Position numbers and translations under genes: made by a program. 28,209 nucleotides of DNA from a virus. Location: positions 1-28,209 of IMG/VR virus record IMGVR_UViG_3300047461_000017; one strand, written 5' to 3'. The notes beneath the pieces are model-generated. The model searched no databases and was not told the origin of the DNA. It saw only the letters and a program-made list of their open reading frames with translations. Below are positions 7,584 to 15,330 of the stretch, piece by piece; position 1 is the stretch's first letter; every line of letters starts with the position of its first letter.

Positions 7584-8579
7584 ATGTCGTATATCGACGA
7601 TAAGTACATAAACTTAATATCTCCTCGCCTATCTCTCTTTACTCGCAAGAAAGCAGGACTCTACAATTTTAGATGTCCTTATTGCGGAGACAGTAAAAAG
7701 AGAAAGAATAAAGCAAGGGGATATTTTTTTAGAATTAAGGCAGACACTGTATACAAGTGCCACAATTGCGGTGTTGGTAGAACTTTGTCTAATTTTTTAA
7801 AGGATCAAGACATATTATTACATGATCAATATGTCATGGAAAAGTTTAAAGACTCTACCTCTAGTACAGGTAAAGGGTCTTACACACCAAATCCAAAACT
7901 TAATTTTTTACCTCCTAATTTTGTTAAATCTGCTACTGGTCTAGAAAAAATCTCAGACCTAAATATTTTTCACGAGGCTAGGAAATATCTAGAACAAAGA
8001 GGCATCAAAGATCTCGACTATTTCTACTATTGTCCAAAATTTAAAGAGTGGACTAATAAACAGAAGCGAACATTTGATACCCTCAGGCAGGATCATCCCC
8101 GCATCATCATCCCTTTCAAAGACAAAGAAGGTAACCTTTTTGGATACCAAGGCAGATCACTAGCACGCAATGCTAAACTTAGATATATCACGATCATGCT
8201 GGACGAGGAACAACCCAAGATCTTTGGACTGGATAGAATAGATACAAACAAATCAATTTACATTACAGAAGGACCTTTTGATGCGACGTTCATTAAAAAC
8301 TCGGTTGCCATGGCTGGTTCCGATATTGATATTAGGGCGTTTGGTTGGAGCGATTATATTTGGGTATTTGATAACGAACCACGCAATAGAGAAATCGTCA
8401 ACAAAATCTCCAAAGTCATTGACAGAGGAGATAAGGTAGTCATTTGGCCTAACAATATTCAGCAAAAGGACATAAACGACATGTCACTTGGTGGACATGA
8501 TGTGCAAAAGATGGTAGAATCTAATGTATATCAAAAACTAGAAGCAAAACTTAAATTTAATAACTGGAAGAAAGTATGA
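7584..8579 (+). CDS. 61: DNA primase (T4 gp61-like)
   Basis: 331 residues with the two expected primase parts. The N-terminal zinc ribbon has C31-x2-C34 and C59-x2-C62. The TOPRIM catalytic core includes E229 (YITEGPFDA) and the acidic pair around D263 (VFDNE), which bind Mg2+. Primases of this type make short RNA primers for lagging-strand synthesis with the gp41 helicase, which is not in this window. The length matches T4 gp61 (about 340). The stop overlaps the nrdA start by 4 bases, linking replication and dNTP synthesis in one operon. Confidence 0.9.
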   Translation: MSYIDDKYINLISPRLSLFTRKKAGLYNFRCPYCGDSKKRKNKARGYFFRIKADTVYKCHNCGVGRTLSNFLKDQDILLHDQYVMEKFKDSTSSTGKGSYTPNPKLNFLPPNFVKSATGLEKISDLNIFHEARKYLEQRGIKDLDYFYYCPKFKEWTNKQKRTFDTLRQDHPRIIIPFKDKEGNLFGYQGRSLARNAKLRYITIMLDEEQPKIFGLDRIDTNKSIYITEGPFDATFIKNSVAMAGSDIDIRAFGWSDYIWVFDNEPRNREIVNKISKVIDRGDKVVIWPNNIQQKDINDMSLGGHDVQKMVESNVYQKLEAKLKFNNWKKV

Positions 8580-10891
8580 CAAACGGTCACGGAACCAAAG
8601 TTCGTAAGCGAGACGGGTCTCTAACACCCCTTAATCTAGATAAGATTCATAAGGTAGTAGAAGAAGCGTGTGAAGGGTTAGGGGGCGGTGTGAGTGCCTC
8701 TCAAGTAGAGATGAACTCAGGTCTTCAATTCTTTGATGGAATATCTACTAACGACATCCAAGAAATATTAATTAGATCAGCGAGTGATCTTATTAGTTTG
8801 GAAACACCAAACTATCAGTTTGTAGCAGCAAGATTGTTGTTGTATTCTGTTTATAAACAGGTGTTTGGATCTGAATGGGTCAATGGATTCACCAGTGTTT
8901 ATGATCATGCGTCAAAATGTGCTGATATTGATGTATATGATAAGGATATTCTTGGTAAATATACAGAAGAAGAATGGGATGAAATTAATTCATGGATAGA
9001 TCATGATAGAGACATGTTGTTTACCTATGCAGGACTCAGACAAGTCGTTGACAAATATCTTGTACAGGATAGAAGTTCTGGTGATGTTTATGAAACACCA
9101 CAGTACATGTATATAATGATTGCTGTCACATTATTCCAAAATTACACTGAAAATAGATTAGATTACATAAGGAGATATTACGATGCCATTTCCAAACACA
9201 AGATCAACATACCAACCCCCATCATGGCAGGAGTTCGCACCCCTCTTCGGCAGTTTGCGTCTTGTGTTTTGGTTGACGCTGACGACACCTTGGATAGTAT
9301 TTTTACTTCTGATATGGCCATTGGTCGTTACGTCGCTCAGAGGGCTGGGATTGGTATCAACGCAGGCCGCATCCGTGGGATCAACAGTAAAATCAGGGGT
9401 GGAGAAGTTCAACACACAGGTGTTGTACCGTTCCTCAAAAAGTTTGAAGCAACTGTCAGATGCTGCACTCAAAATGGCATTAGAGGTGGATCAGCGACTG
9501 TCCACTTCCCAATCTGGCACAAAGAAATAGAAGATATTATTGTACTTAAAAATAATAAAGGTACAGATGATTCTAGAGTTCGTAAGTTAGACTATAGCAT
9601 ACAAATTACAAAATTATTCTATGAAAGATTCATTAGCGGGGGTACTATCAGTTTGTTTTCTCCTCATGATGTTCCCGATCTTTATGATGTCTTTGGAACT
9701 GAGGGATTCGACGAACTCTACGAACAATATGAAGCAGACGAAACTGTCCCAAGAAAATCAATTCCTGCTCAGGATTTGATGTTAAGCATCTTAAAGGAAA
9801 GGGCAGAGACAGGAAGATTATACATAATGAATATTGATCATTGCAATAGTCATAGTTCTTTCCTAGACAAGGTAAACATGAGTAACTTATGTCAGGAAAT
9901 TACATTGCCCACTACACCACTAGAACACATTGATGGTGAGGGTGAAATTGCATTGTGTATTTTGTCTGCTATCAACGTAGGCAAGATCAATAGGTTAGAT
10001 GAACTTGAAAATCTCTGTGACCTAGCAGTTAGAGGACTAGAAGAACTGATTGATTATCAGAACTATCCTGTTGCTGCTGCAGAACGTAGCACACTAGCAC
10101 GTAGGTCATTGGGTATTGGTTATATTGGACTAGCACATTACCTAGCAAAACAAGGACTCAAGTATGACAACCCAGAAGCATGGAAATCAGTACACCAATT
10201 GTCTGAATCTTTCCAGTACCATCTACTCAAGTCAAGCAACGCAGTTGCAAAAGAGAAAGGAGCATGTGAATATTTCTCTCGTACGAAATATTTCAAAGGT
10301 ATCCTCCCAATCGACACTTATAAAACAGACATTGATGAGTTCTGTAGTGGAGAGTTAAATTATGATTGGGATTCTTTACGGTTTGACATCCAAGAGTACG
10401 GACTTAGGCATTCAACGCTGTCCGCACAGATGCCATCAGAAAGCAGTTCCGTTGTGTCTAACGCAACAAATGGAATCGAACCACCTAGAGCATACTTGTC
10501 CACTAAGAAGTCCAAGAAAGGACCTCTTAAGCAGATTGTTCCACAGTATGGGTCTTTGAAGAATAATTACACATTGCTATGGGACATGAAGGACAACGAT
10601 GGATATATAAAGATCGTGAGTGTGATGCAGAAGTTCTTTGACCAAGCAATTTCTGGCAACTGGAGTTACAATCCAGAAAATTATGAGAACAATGAAGTAC
10701 CTGTATCAGTTATGGCGGGTGACCTACTTAAAACATATAAGTATGGTTGGAAGACATCGTATTATCAAAATACATACGATCAGAAAGGAGATGAACCACA
10801 ACTGACAGAAGAGAAGAAAGCAAGTATAGAAGATCTATTACAAGACATACTAACAACCGAGGAAGAAGACTGTGACAGTTGCAAAATTTAG
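8576..10891 (+). CDS. nrdA: ribonucleoside-diphosphate reductase, large subunit
   Basis: 771 residues, full length for class Ia NrdA. An ATP-cone-like regulatory region occupies about residues 5-95. The active site is intact: C230 and C461 as the redox pair, the N437-x-C439-x-E441 triad in SNLCQE carrying the thiyl-radical cysteine, and the radical-transfer tyrosine pair Y729-Y730 (SYYQNT). The flexible C-terminal tail keeps the shuttle cysteines C766 and C769. It reduces NDPs to dNDPs with NrdB, re-reduced by thioredoxin or glutaredoxin; a glutaredoxin gene lies 4 kb downstream. Overlaps with primase (4 bases) and nrdB (20 bases, if the GTG start is used) indicate one operon. Confidence 0.97.
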   Translation: MTNGHGTKVRKRDGSLTPLNLDKIHKVVEEACEGLGGGVSASQVEMNSGLQFFDGISTNDIQEILIRSASDLISLETPNYQFVAARLLLYSVYKQVFGSEWVNGFTSVYDHASKCADIDVYDKDILGKYTEEEWDEINSWIDHDRDMLFTYAGLRQVVDKYLVQDRSSGDVYETPQYMYIMIAVTLFQNYTENRLDYIRRYYDAISKHKINIPTPIMAGVRTPLRQFASCVLVDADDTLDSIFTSDMAIGRYVAQRAGIGINAGRIRGINSKIRGGEVQHTGVVPFLKKFEATVRCCTQNGIRGGSATVHFPIWHKEIEDIIVLKNNKGTDDSRVRKLDYSIQITKLFYERFISGGTISLFSPHDVPDLYDVFGTEGFDELYEQYEADETVPRKSIPAQDLMLSILKERAETGRLYIMNIDHCNSHSSFLDKVNMSNLCQEITLPTTPLEHIDGEGEIALCILSAINVGKINRLDELENLCDLAVRGLEELIDYQNYPVAAAERSTLARRSLGIGYIGLAHYLAKQGLKYDNPEAWKSVHQLSESFQYHLLKSSNAVAKEKGACEYFSRTKYFKGILPIDTYKTDIDEFCSGELNYDWDSLRFDIQEYGLRHSTLSAQMPSESSSVVSNATNGIEPPRAYLSTKKSKKGPLKQIVPQYGSLKNNYTLLWDMKDNDGYIKIVSVMQKFFDQAISGNWSYNPENYENNEVPVSVMAGDLLKTYKYGWKTSYYQNTYDQKGDEPQLTEEKKASIEDLLQDILTTEEEDCDSCKI

Positions 10892-12062
10892 AACAAACAC
10901 ACCTAACAGACCTATGACAAGTGTAGAGGGCATGACGGTATTTAATACCGACAAAGTAGATACTACTAAAGGACAGATGTTCTTTGGTGCTCCTCTAGGA
11001 GTACAAAGATATGATAAGTTTAAGTATCCTATCTTTGATAAGTTGACACAGAATCAACTTGGTTTCTTTTGGAGACCAGAAGAGGTGTCTCTACAAAATG
11101 ACAGGGCGGATTACCAGAAATTAAATGCTGCACAGAAACACATATTTACTAGCAATCTCAAGTATCAGATCCTCTTGGACTCCGTACAAGGTCGTGGTCC
11201 TGGCATGGCATTCATGCCTTATTGCAGTTTACCTGAGTTAGAAGGTTGCATGAACATATGGCAGACTATGGAGATGATTCATAGTAGATCATATACACAT
11301 ATCATCAAGAATGTATATCCAGATCCATCAGAAGTCTTTGATAAGATTTTAGATGATGATCATATACTTAAGAGAGCACAATCAGTTACTAAAGCATATG
11401 ATGAATTCATTAATGATGCTCATACATATGACACTAGCAACTGGTGGAGACCAGACTGGCAAGGCAGTCCAACTGTAGCATGGGAAAAGAAAGAATTGAA
11501 GAGAAAGTTATACAGAGCAGTAGCAAATGTATACATCTTAGAAGGTATTAGATTCTATGTTTCTTTTGCATGTTCATTTGCATTTGGTGAACTTAAATTG
11601 TTAGAGGGTTCAGCAAAGATCATAGGACTGATTGCGAGAGACGAATCACAACATATGACAGTTACACAAAACATTATGAATAACTGGAAGAAGGGTGATG
11701 ACCCTGATATGTTAGAGATTGTCAAGGAAGAGGAAGACTATGTGTATAGTATGTTCCAAAATTCTGTAGAAGAAGAGAAGTTATGGGCAGAGTATTTGTT
11801 CAAGGATGGATCTATCATAGGTCTCAATGATAAATTACTACAGAGGTATGTTGAATGGACTGCGAATCGTAGACTTAAGTCAATCGGTTTGAAACCTATC
11901 TTTGATGTACCTATATCTAACAACCCACTACCATGGACGCAGCATTGGTTATCTTCTAAAGGTATGCAAGTTGCACCACAGGAGACAGAGGTAGAATCTT
12001 ATCTTATTGGTAGTATAAAACAAGACGTTAAGAAGGATACCTTTGCGGGATTCAAATTATAA
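10872..12062 (+). CDS. nrdB: ribonucleoside-diphosphate reductase, small subunit
   Basis: 396 residues from the GTG at 10872. The diiron ligands are present: D103, E134 and H137 (EMIH), E224 (ILEGIRFY), E258 and H261 (ARDESQH). The radical tyrosine Y141 follows in HSRSYTH, so this is a normal tyrosyl-radical class Ia subunit. Start choice is uncertain: by comparison with E. coli NrdB the conserved protein begins near MTVFNTDK, the ATG at 10932, which has AGAGGG just upstream and would leave a 40-base gap after nrdA. The GTG has GAGGAAG upstream and gives a 20-residue extension without recognisable features. Pairs with NrdA for dNTP synthesis. Confidence 0.96.
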   Translation: MTVAKFRTNTPNRPMTSVEGMTVFNTDKVDTTKGQMFFGAPLGVQRYDKFKYPIFDKLTQNQLGFFWRPEEVSLQNDRADYQKLNAAQKHIFTSNLKYQILLDSVQGRGPGMAFMPYCSLPELEGCMNIWQTMEMIHSRSYTHIIKNVYPDPSEVFDKILDDDHILKRAQSVTKAYDEFINDAHTYDTSNWWRPDWQGSPTVAWEKKELKRKLYRAVANVYILEGIRFYVSFACSFAFGELKLLEGSAKIIGLIARDESQHMTVTQNIMNNWKKGDDPDMLEIVKEEEDYVYSMFQNSVEEEKLWAEYLFKDGSIIGLNDKLLQRYVEWTANRRLKSIGLKPIFDVPISNNPLPWTQHWLSSKGMQVAPQETEVESYLIGSIKQDVKKDTFAGFKL

Positions 12063-12064
12063 CT

Positions 12065-12691
12065 ATGGATCTTTGGAAAAATTATAAAGCAACTGTTGCT
12101 AAGATTTTTCCAGATATAGAATTTGTTAAGCGACATGCTGAATGGACTAATAAGAAAGGTGTAAACCTAACTGCTGATTTGTACTCAGGTGAACATCTAA
12201 TTAAGTCAAGACAAGTTGAAATCTGGGATGATAAATCTTGCAGCATTCATAACAATATAATATACCCTAAGACAGGATCTAATCTACCCTGTTTTGGTAT
12301 GGATCTCATGGGAATGAGTGATAAACGAGTTGTTATTGTGTTTGATTTCCAACATCCTGTAGAGAACTACTTGTTTTATACACCAGAGTTACCTAAAGTA
12401 GAGGGTACATATAGATTCTTTGAAGCGGGTAATCATTTCTCTGACAATCTTATTGTTAGATACTGCAAACCTGATGAGGTAGATGAATATCTACCACTGT
12501 TTACAAAGTATCTACAATTCTATAAAGATATGCTCAATGAGCATCAACCAACTGGTACTGATACTGATCAGTACAATGACTTTGATAAGTATATGATAAG
12601 ACTAGATCCAATCTCTGGATATCTCTCCAGTAGATTTGGTAAAGAACAATCAGAAATTTTAATCAAAGAATTCTTTTTCAGTTATGCCTAA
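12065..12691 (+). CDS. pebS: PebS-like ferredoxin-dependent bilin reductase (phycoerythrobilin synthase)
   Basis: 208 residues closely matching phage PebS as I recall it from P-SSM2: IIYPKTGSNLPCFGMDLM, FDFQHP, YRFFEAGNHFS and VRYCKPDEVDEYL. Two catalytic aspartates are expected at D105 and D206 in that protein; here D80 and D181 have the same 101-residue separation. The N-terminus is about 25 residues shorter than the P-SSM2 enzyme. PebS converts biliverdin IXalpha to phycoerythrobilin in one four-electron reaction using host ferredoxin. The gene starts 2 bases after nrdB and is followed in the same run by a PcyA-like gene. Heme oxygenase, the usual partner, is not in this window. Confidence 0.88.
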   Translation: MDLWKNYKATVAKIFPDIEFVKRHAEWTNKKGVNLTADLYSGEHLIKSRQVEIWDDKSCSIHNNIIYPKTGSNLPCFGMDLMGMSDKRVVIVFDFQHPVENYLFYTPELPKVEGTYRFFEAGNHFSDNLIVRYCKPDEVDEYLPLFTKYLQFYKDMLNEHQPTGTDTDQYNDFDKYMIRLDPISGYLSSRFGKEQSEILIKEFFFSYA

Positions 12692-13079
12692 GATAGAATT
12701 TGAACACAGTTGGGGTGGTAAAGAAACAACCTTACAAAAAATTAAGAAGTGGATCAATAAACAGAAACCACCTTTTAATATTATTCTTAAATATCTTTTT
12801 TCATACATAGAAAAATGGTACTGGGATGGTAAAGTTCTACAAACTATGGCAGGAGTTGATCTAGAAACTAAAAAACTACATGAACAATGGGATAAAGATG
12901 ACAAACAAATCACCCCACACATCGTGGAGAAAGGAGTACTTGGAGATGAAGGCTGGTCTATCGAAATATCAAATCCAATTGTTGAACGAGGGACCTCAAC
13001 AACTAGCACAGGCATGGTTACTGGGAGCGATGCACAACGACTACAAGAAGATGAAGGGGATAAAGGAACCACCCTATAG
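12684..13079 (+). CDS. unrecognised phage protein overlapping the next ORF
   Basis: 131 residues starting 8 bases inside the end of pebS. The first two thirds look like real protein: charged and aromatic, with KKWINKQKPPF and FSYIEKWYWDGK. The last 30 residues are serine, threonine and glycine rich with low complexity, and there the +1 frame reads as a convincing protein instead. Either two genes overlap by over 130 bases, or this is one gene carrying a +1 shift between about 12960 and 13000. I know no homologue. Its place between two bilin reductases may be incidental. Confidence 0.5.
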   Translation: MPKIEFEHSWGGKETTLQKIKKWINKQKPPFNIILKYLFSYIEKWYWDGKVLQTMAGVDLETKKLHEQWDKDDKQITPHIVEKGVLGDEGWSIEISNPIVERGTSTTSTGMVTGSDAQRLQEDEGDKGTTL

Positions 13080-13131
13080 AGAGTCAGGATATCAAACTAC
13101 AATGAAGGAATTTTTTGCTCGATGGAAGTAA
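12946..13131 (+). CDS. small helical phage protein, or C-terminal half of a frameshifted gene
   Basis: 61 residues from the ATG at 12946, which has a good AAGGAG ribosome site at 12931-12936 (9-base spacing). The open frame extends upstream to another ATG at 12880, but those residues look like shadow. The protein is helical and charged, containing NEGPQQLAQAWLLGAMHNDY and ending KEFFARWK. It overlaps the preceding ORF in the +1 frame by 134 bases and the pcyA-like start by 10 bases. The strong ribosome site favours a separate overlapping gene over a sequencing frameshift, but both remain open. Function unknown. Confidence 0.5.
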   Translation: MKAGLSKYQIQLLNEGPQQLAQAWLLGAMHNDYKKMKGIKEPPYRESGYQTTMKEFFARWK

Positions 13132-13805
13132 TTGAAGATCTAATAAAAATAATACAGAAACATCAGAGGACTCTACCAAATGTAGAACCTCTTGATGTTG
13201 ATTCTGAGTTTGAATCTGTACTACATGATACTGATGATGGCAAACTTGATATCAAAAATGAGATGTACTATTGTACTGGACTTAGGAAGGTGCATATAGA
13301 GATTGCTAAACTAGGTAATCTAAACATAGTACATTGTATATGGTATCCTGATCCAGAGTTTGACTTACCTATTTTTGGTGTAGATATAGTTGCAGTAAAA
13401 GATATAGTTAGTGCTGCCATCACAGACATATCTCCTGTAGATGGTCTTGAACATGATATCTTTGAAGACATAGAAGACATCAGTGACAGTTTTTATTTCC
13501 CACACGAGAGAGTTTTACCAGAATGGGGTGAAGTATTCTCACCATACTGTAAGTTTGCAAGACTAACCACAGATAAAGAGAAGAAAAATTTCTGTGATAT
13601 TGTAGACCAGTACCTTGACATATTTGTTGGTGCTGTATGGGGTGCTACTAGAGATAGTTCTAGATCAGAACACAGATACTTTGGACAGATAGAATACTGT
13701 CAACAACAAATGAAAAATGATAAGACTAAGAATATATTGATAAACTATTTTGGTAAGGAATGGGCAGAAAGATATATGACAGAGGTCTTATTTGACGAAC
13801 CATAA
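13122..13805 (+). CDS. pcyA: PcyA-like ferredoxin-dependent bilin reductase
   Basis: 227 residues with the PcyA core: RKVHIEIAKLGN, then HCIWYP and FDLPIFGVDIVA. E60, H71 and D88 align with the PcyA catalytic residues E76, H88 and D105 of the Synechocystis enzyme. The H-to-D spacing (17) is the same, while E-to-H is 11 instead of 12, a one-residue deletion in the GN-L-N turn. PcyA reduces biliverdin to phycocyanobilin in a four-electron, ferredoxin-dependent reaction. PcyX, a PcyA-related phage enzyme that makes phycoerythrobilin, is an alternative that sequence alone does not exclude. It overlaps the upstream small ORF and ends in a late promoter for the next gene. Confidence 0.85.
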   Translation: MEVIEDLIKIIQKHQRTLPNVEPLDVDSEFESVLHDTDDGKLDIKNEMYYCTGLRKVHIEIAKLGNLNIVHCIWYPDPEFDLPIFGVDIVAVKDIVSAAITDISPVDGLEHDIFEDIEDISDSFYFPHERVLPEWGEVFSPYCKFARLTTDKEKKNFCDIVDQYLDIFVGAVWGATRDSSRSEHRYFGQIEYCQQQMKNDKTKNILINYFGKEWAERYMTEVLFDEP

Positions 13806-13808
13806 ATA
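13801..13808 (+). promoter_or_regulatory. late promoter box CATAAATA
   Basis: CATAAATA spans the pcyA stop codon (TAA at 13803-13805), 22 bases before the GTG of the GIY-YIG gene. It gives this nuclease a late start independent of the metabolic operon upstream. Confidence 0.65.
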
Positions 13809-13830
13809 TTAGGAGACTTGTTATGACAAC

Positions 13831-14253
13831 GTGGCAGAGTACACAAACCCGTGGATTTATAAAGGCAATATTTTTGATTCTGATGACATCGGCGATCACT
13901 ATGGGTTCGTCTATTGCATCACCAACACCATCAATGGGAAGTCCTACATCGGAAGAAAGTACTTCGTGCAAAAAAGAAAACCCAGAGGAGGAAAGCGAAG
14001 AGTTACAAGTGAGTCAAACTGGAAACGATATTTTGGAAGCTCTGACGAACTTAAACAAGATATTAGAACAATGGGAGAAGAGAATTTCCGAAGAGAAATC
14101 CTCTCGCTCCATCCAACAGTCGGAAAAACAAACTACGCAGAGACAAGACAACTCTTTTTAAATGATGTCCTGACAAAGAGGTTGACAGATGGCACTCCTG
14201 CCTATTATAATAGTAACATCTTAGGAAGATACTATAGAAAAGATTATTTTTAA
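13831..14253 (+). CDS. GIY-YIG family endonuclease
   Basis: 140 residues with a GIY-YIG core: G25-F-V-Y28 and Y39-I-G41 followed by R42, and E104 as the likely metal-binding glutamate. A basic stretch (KRKPRGGKRR, 48-57) and SNWKRYFGSS fit the T4 Seg/EndoII-like and cyanophage versions. It is late-promoted, so a role in packaging-stage DNA processing or homing is possible. Start choice is awkward: this frame has only the GTG at 13831, 15 bases after an AGGAG site at 13811. The better-placed ATG at 13823 leads into another frame lacking any domain. The GTG is chosen because the domain frame demands it. Confidence 0.75.
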   Translation: MAEYTNPWIYKGNIFDSDDIGDHYGFVYCITNTINGKSYIGRKYFVQKRKPRGGKRRVTSESNWKRYFGSSDELKQDIRTMGEENFRREILSLHPTVGKTNYAETRQLFLNDVLTKRLTDGTPAYYNSNILGRYYRKDYF

Positions 14254-14258
14254 ATATT

Positions 14259-14906
14259 ATGCAAATTTTTCTAGACACTGCTGATATCAATGCAATAGAA
14301 GAACGATACGACAGTGGAATAGTTGCGGGTGTAACAACTAACCCGACACTTGTTGCAAATCAAGGAATCAATTACCTAGAATTAATACAAGATATTGCAG
14401 AAGCATTTCCTGAGATGGAAAGTATATCTGCAGAGGTCAAAGGTGACACAGCAGCAGAGATGATAGATGATGCTGCAAAGTATCGTGACATTAGCGAAGC
14501 AGTAACTATCAAGTTACCTATGACAAAGGAAGGAATCAAAGCATGTAAATATTTTAGTGATGTTGGTGTCAAGACTAACGTGACTCTTTGTTTCTCAGTA
14601 GCACAAGCAGCAATGGCAGGAATGGCAGGAGCAACATACATCTCACCATTTGTAGGTCGTCTTAATGACAACTCATTTAGTGGTGTAGAATTAGTTCGTG
14701 GCATTGCTGATTTGTATTGCACACAAGCAATAAAAACAAAAGTCCTCGCTGCTAGTTTACGTGATGTACATCATGTATCTCGCTGCTTCCTTTATGGTGC
14801 AAAGGTTTGTACCCTACCTGTAAAAATATTTGATAAAATGTATGACCATGTTCTTACTCGTGAAGGACTAGATATATTTGACAAAGATTTTAAACGCATG
14901 GTATAA
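14259..14906 (+). CDS. talC: transaldolase, phage TalC type
   Basis: 215 residues of the short transaldolase/fructose-6-phosphate aldolase subfamily. D6 lies in MQIFLDTAD, GVTTNPTL is at 24-31, and K85 (TIKLPMT) is the Schiff-base lysine, with later conserved NVTLCFS and SPFVGR. Marine cyanophages carry this enzyme widely; with host Calvin-cycle inhibition it is thought to push carbon through the pentose phosphate pathway to supply NADPH and ribose for NrdAB. The gene starts 5 bases after the GIY-YIG stop and its last base overlaps the glutaredoxin start. Confidence 0.95.
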   Translation: MQIFLDTADINAIEERYDSGIVAGVTTNPTLVANQGINYLELIQDIAEAFPEMESISAEVKGDTAAEMIDDAAKYRDISEAVTIKLPMTKEGIKACKYFSDVGVKTNVTLCFSVAQAAMAGMAGATYISPFVGRLNDNSFSGVELVRGIADLYCTQAIKTKVLAASLRDVHHVSRCFLYGAKVCTLPVKIFDKMYDHVLTREGLDIFDKDFKRMV

Positions 14907-15151
14907 TGTTTACTGTATACTCTAAACAAGGGTGTCCTTTCTGTGAAAAATTTAAACAAATTTTAGAACTAGAAGGATTGCCTAGTCTGATATTAGATTT
15001 GAATACAGACTATTCGTACGATGAATTCTATGAATTATTTGGAGAAGGATCTACCTTTCCACAAGTAATCATGGATGACATACCTTTAGGAGGTTGTCAA
15101 GATTCATTAAGATACATGCAAGAAAATAATTTATGCTGTGAAATATCATGA
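14906..15151 (+). CDS. glutaredoxin
   Basis: 81 residues with the dithiol active site C10-P-F-C13 and the glutathione-binding TFPQV and GGC elements of the glutaredoxin fold. It can pass electrons from glutathione to ribonucleotide reductase, and NrdA here keeps its C-terminal CxxC acceptor. Gene position in the same run as nrdAB supports that. The start overlaps the talC stop (TAATG) and the stop overlaps the next ATG by 4 bases. Confidence 0.92.
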   Translation: MFTVYSKQGCPFCEKFKQILELEGLPSLILDLNTDYSYDEFYELFGEGSTFPQVIMDDIPLGGCQDSLRYMQENNLCCEIS

Positions 15152-15330
15152 CAGAAGCATTAGAAATTACAAAAGAAGAATTTGATACTAACAAAGATGA
15201 TTACCTTGATCGTGTAGAGAAAGGAGAGATTATTATTGTTAGACATCCTGATGGACGAGCAGTTCTTGCTATTCCAGAACAGTGGGATGAAGACTTAATA
15301 AATTTATGGAACCATGATGACGGAGCATGA
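15148..15330 (+). CDS. Phd/YefM-like antitoxin-type protein
   Basis: 60 residues resembling the N-terminal half of Phd/YefM antitoxins: ITKEEFDTNKDDYLDRVEKGEIIIVRH has the 'act on one strand, then KGE-xxxI-xR-x-G' pattern, followed by GRAVLAIPEQW. These proteins bind DNA and neutralise RelE/Doc-type toxins. No toxin gene is adjacent: upstream is glutaredoxin and downstream a membrane protein, both overlapping by 4 bases. The toxin-binding C-terminus is very short. It may be an orphan antitoxin acting on a host toxin, or a reused DNA-binding module. Confidence 0.6.
   Translation: MTEALEITKEEFDTNKDDYLDRVEKGEIIIVRHPDGRAVLAIPEQWDEDLINLWNHDDGA

Noticed and set aside
9183-9530. 115-residue + strand ORF inside nrdA
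   Set aside because: Out of frame with the well-conserved NrdA active-site region; no features of its own.
13823-14161. 112-residue ORF from the ATG with a good ribosome site
   Set aside because: It lies in a different frame from a clear GIY-YIG domain, is Ser/Glu/Lys-rich without a domain, and looks like a shadow.
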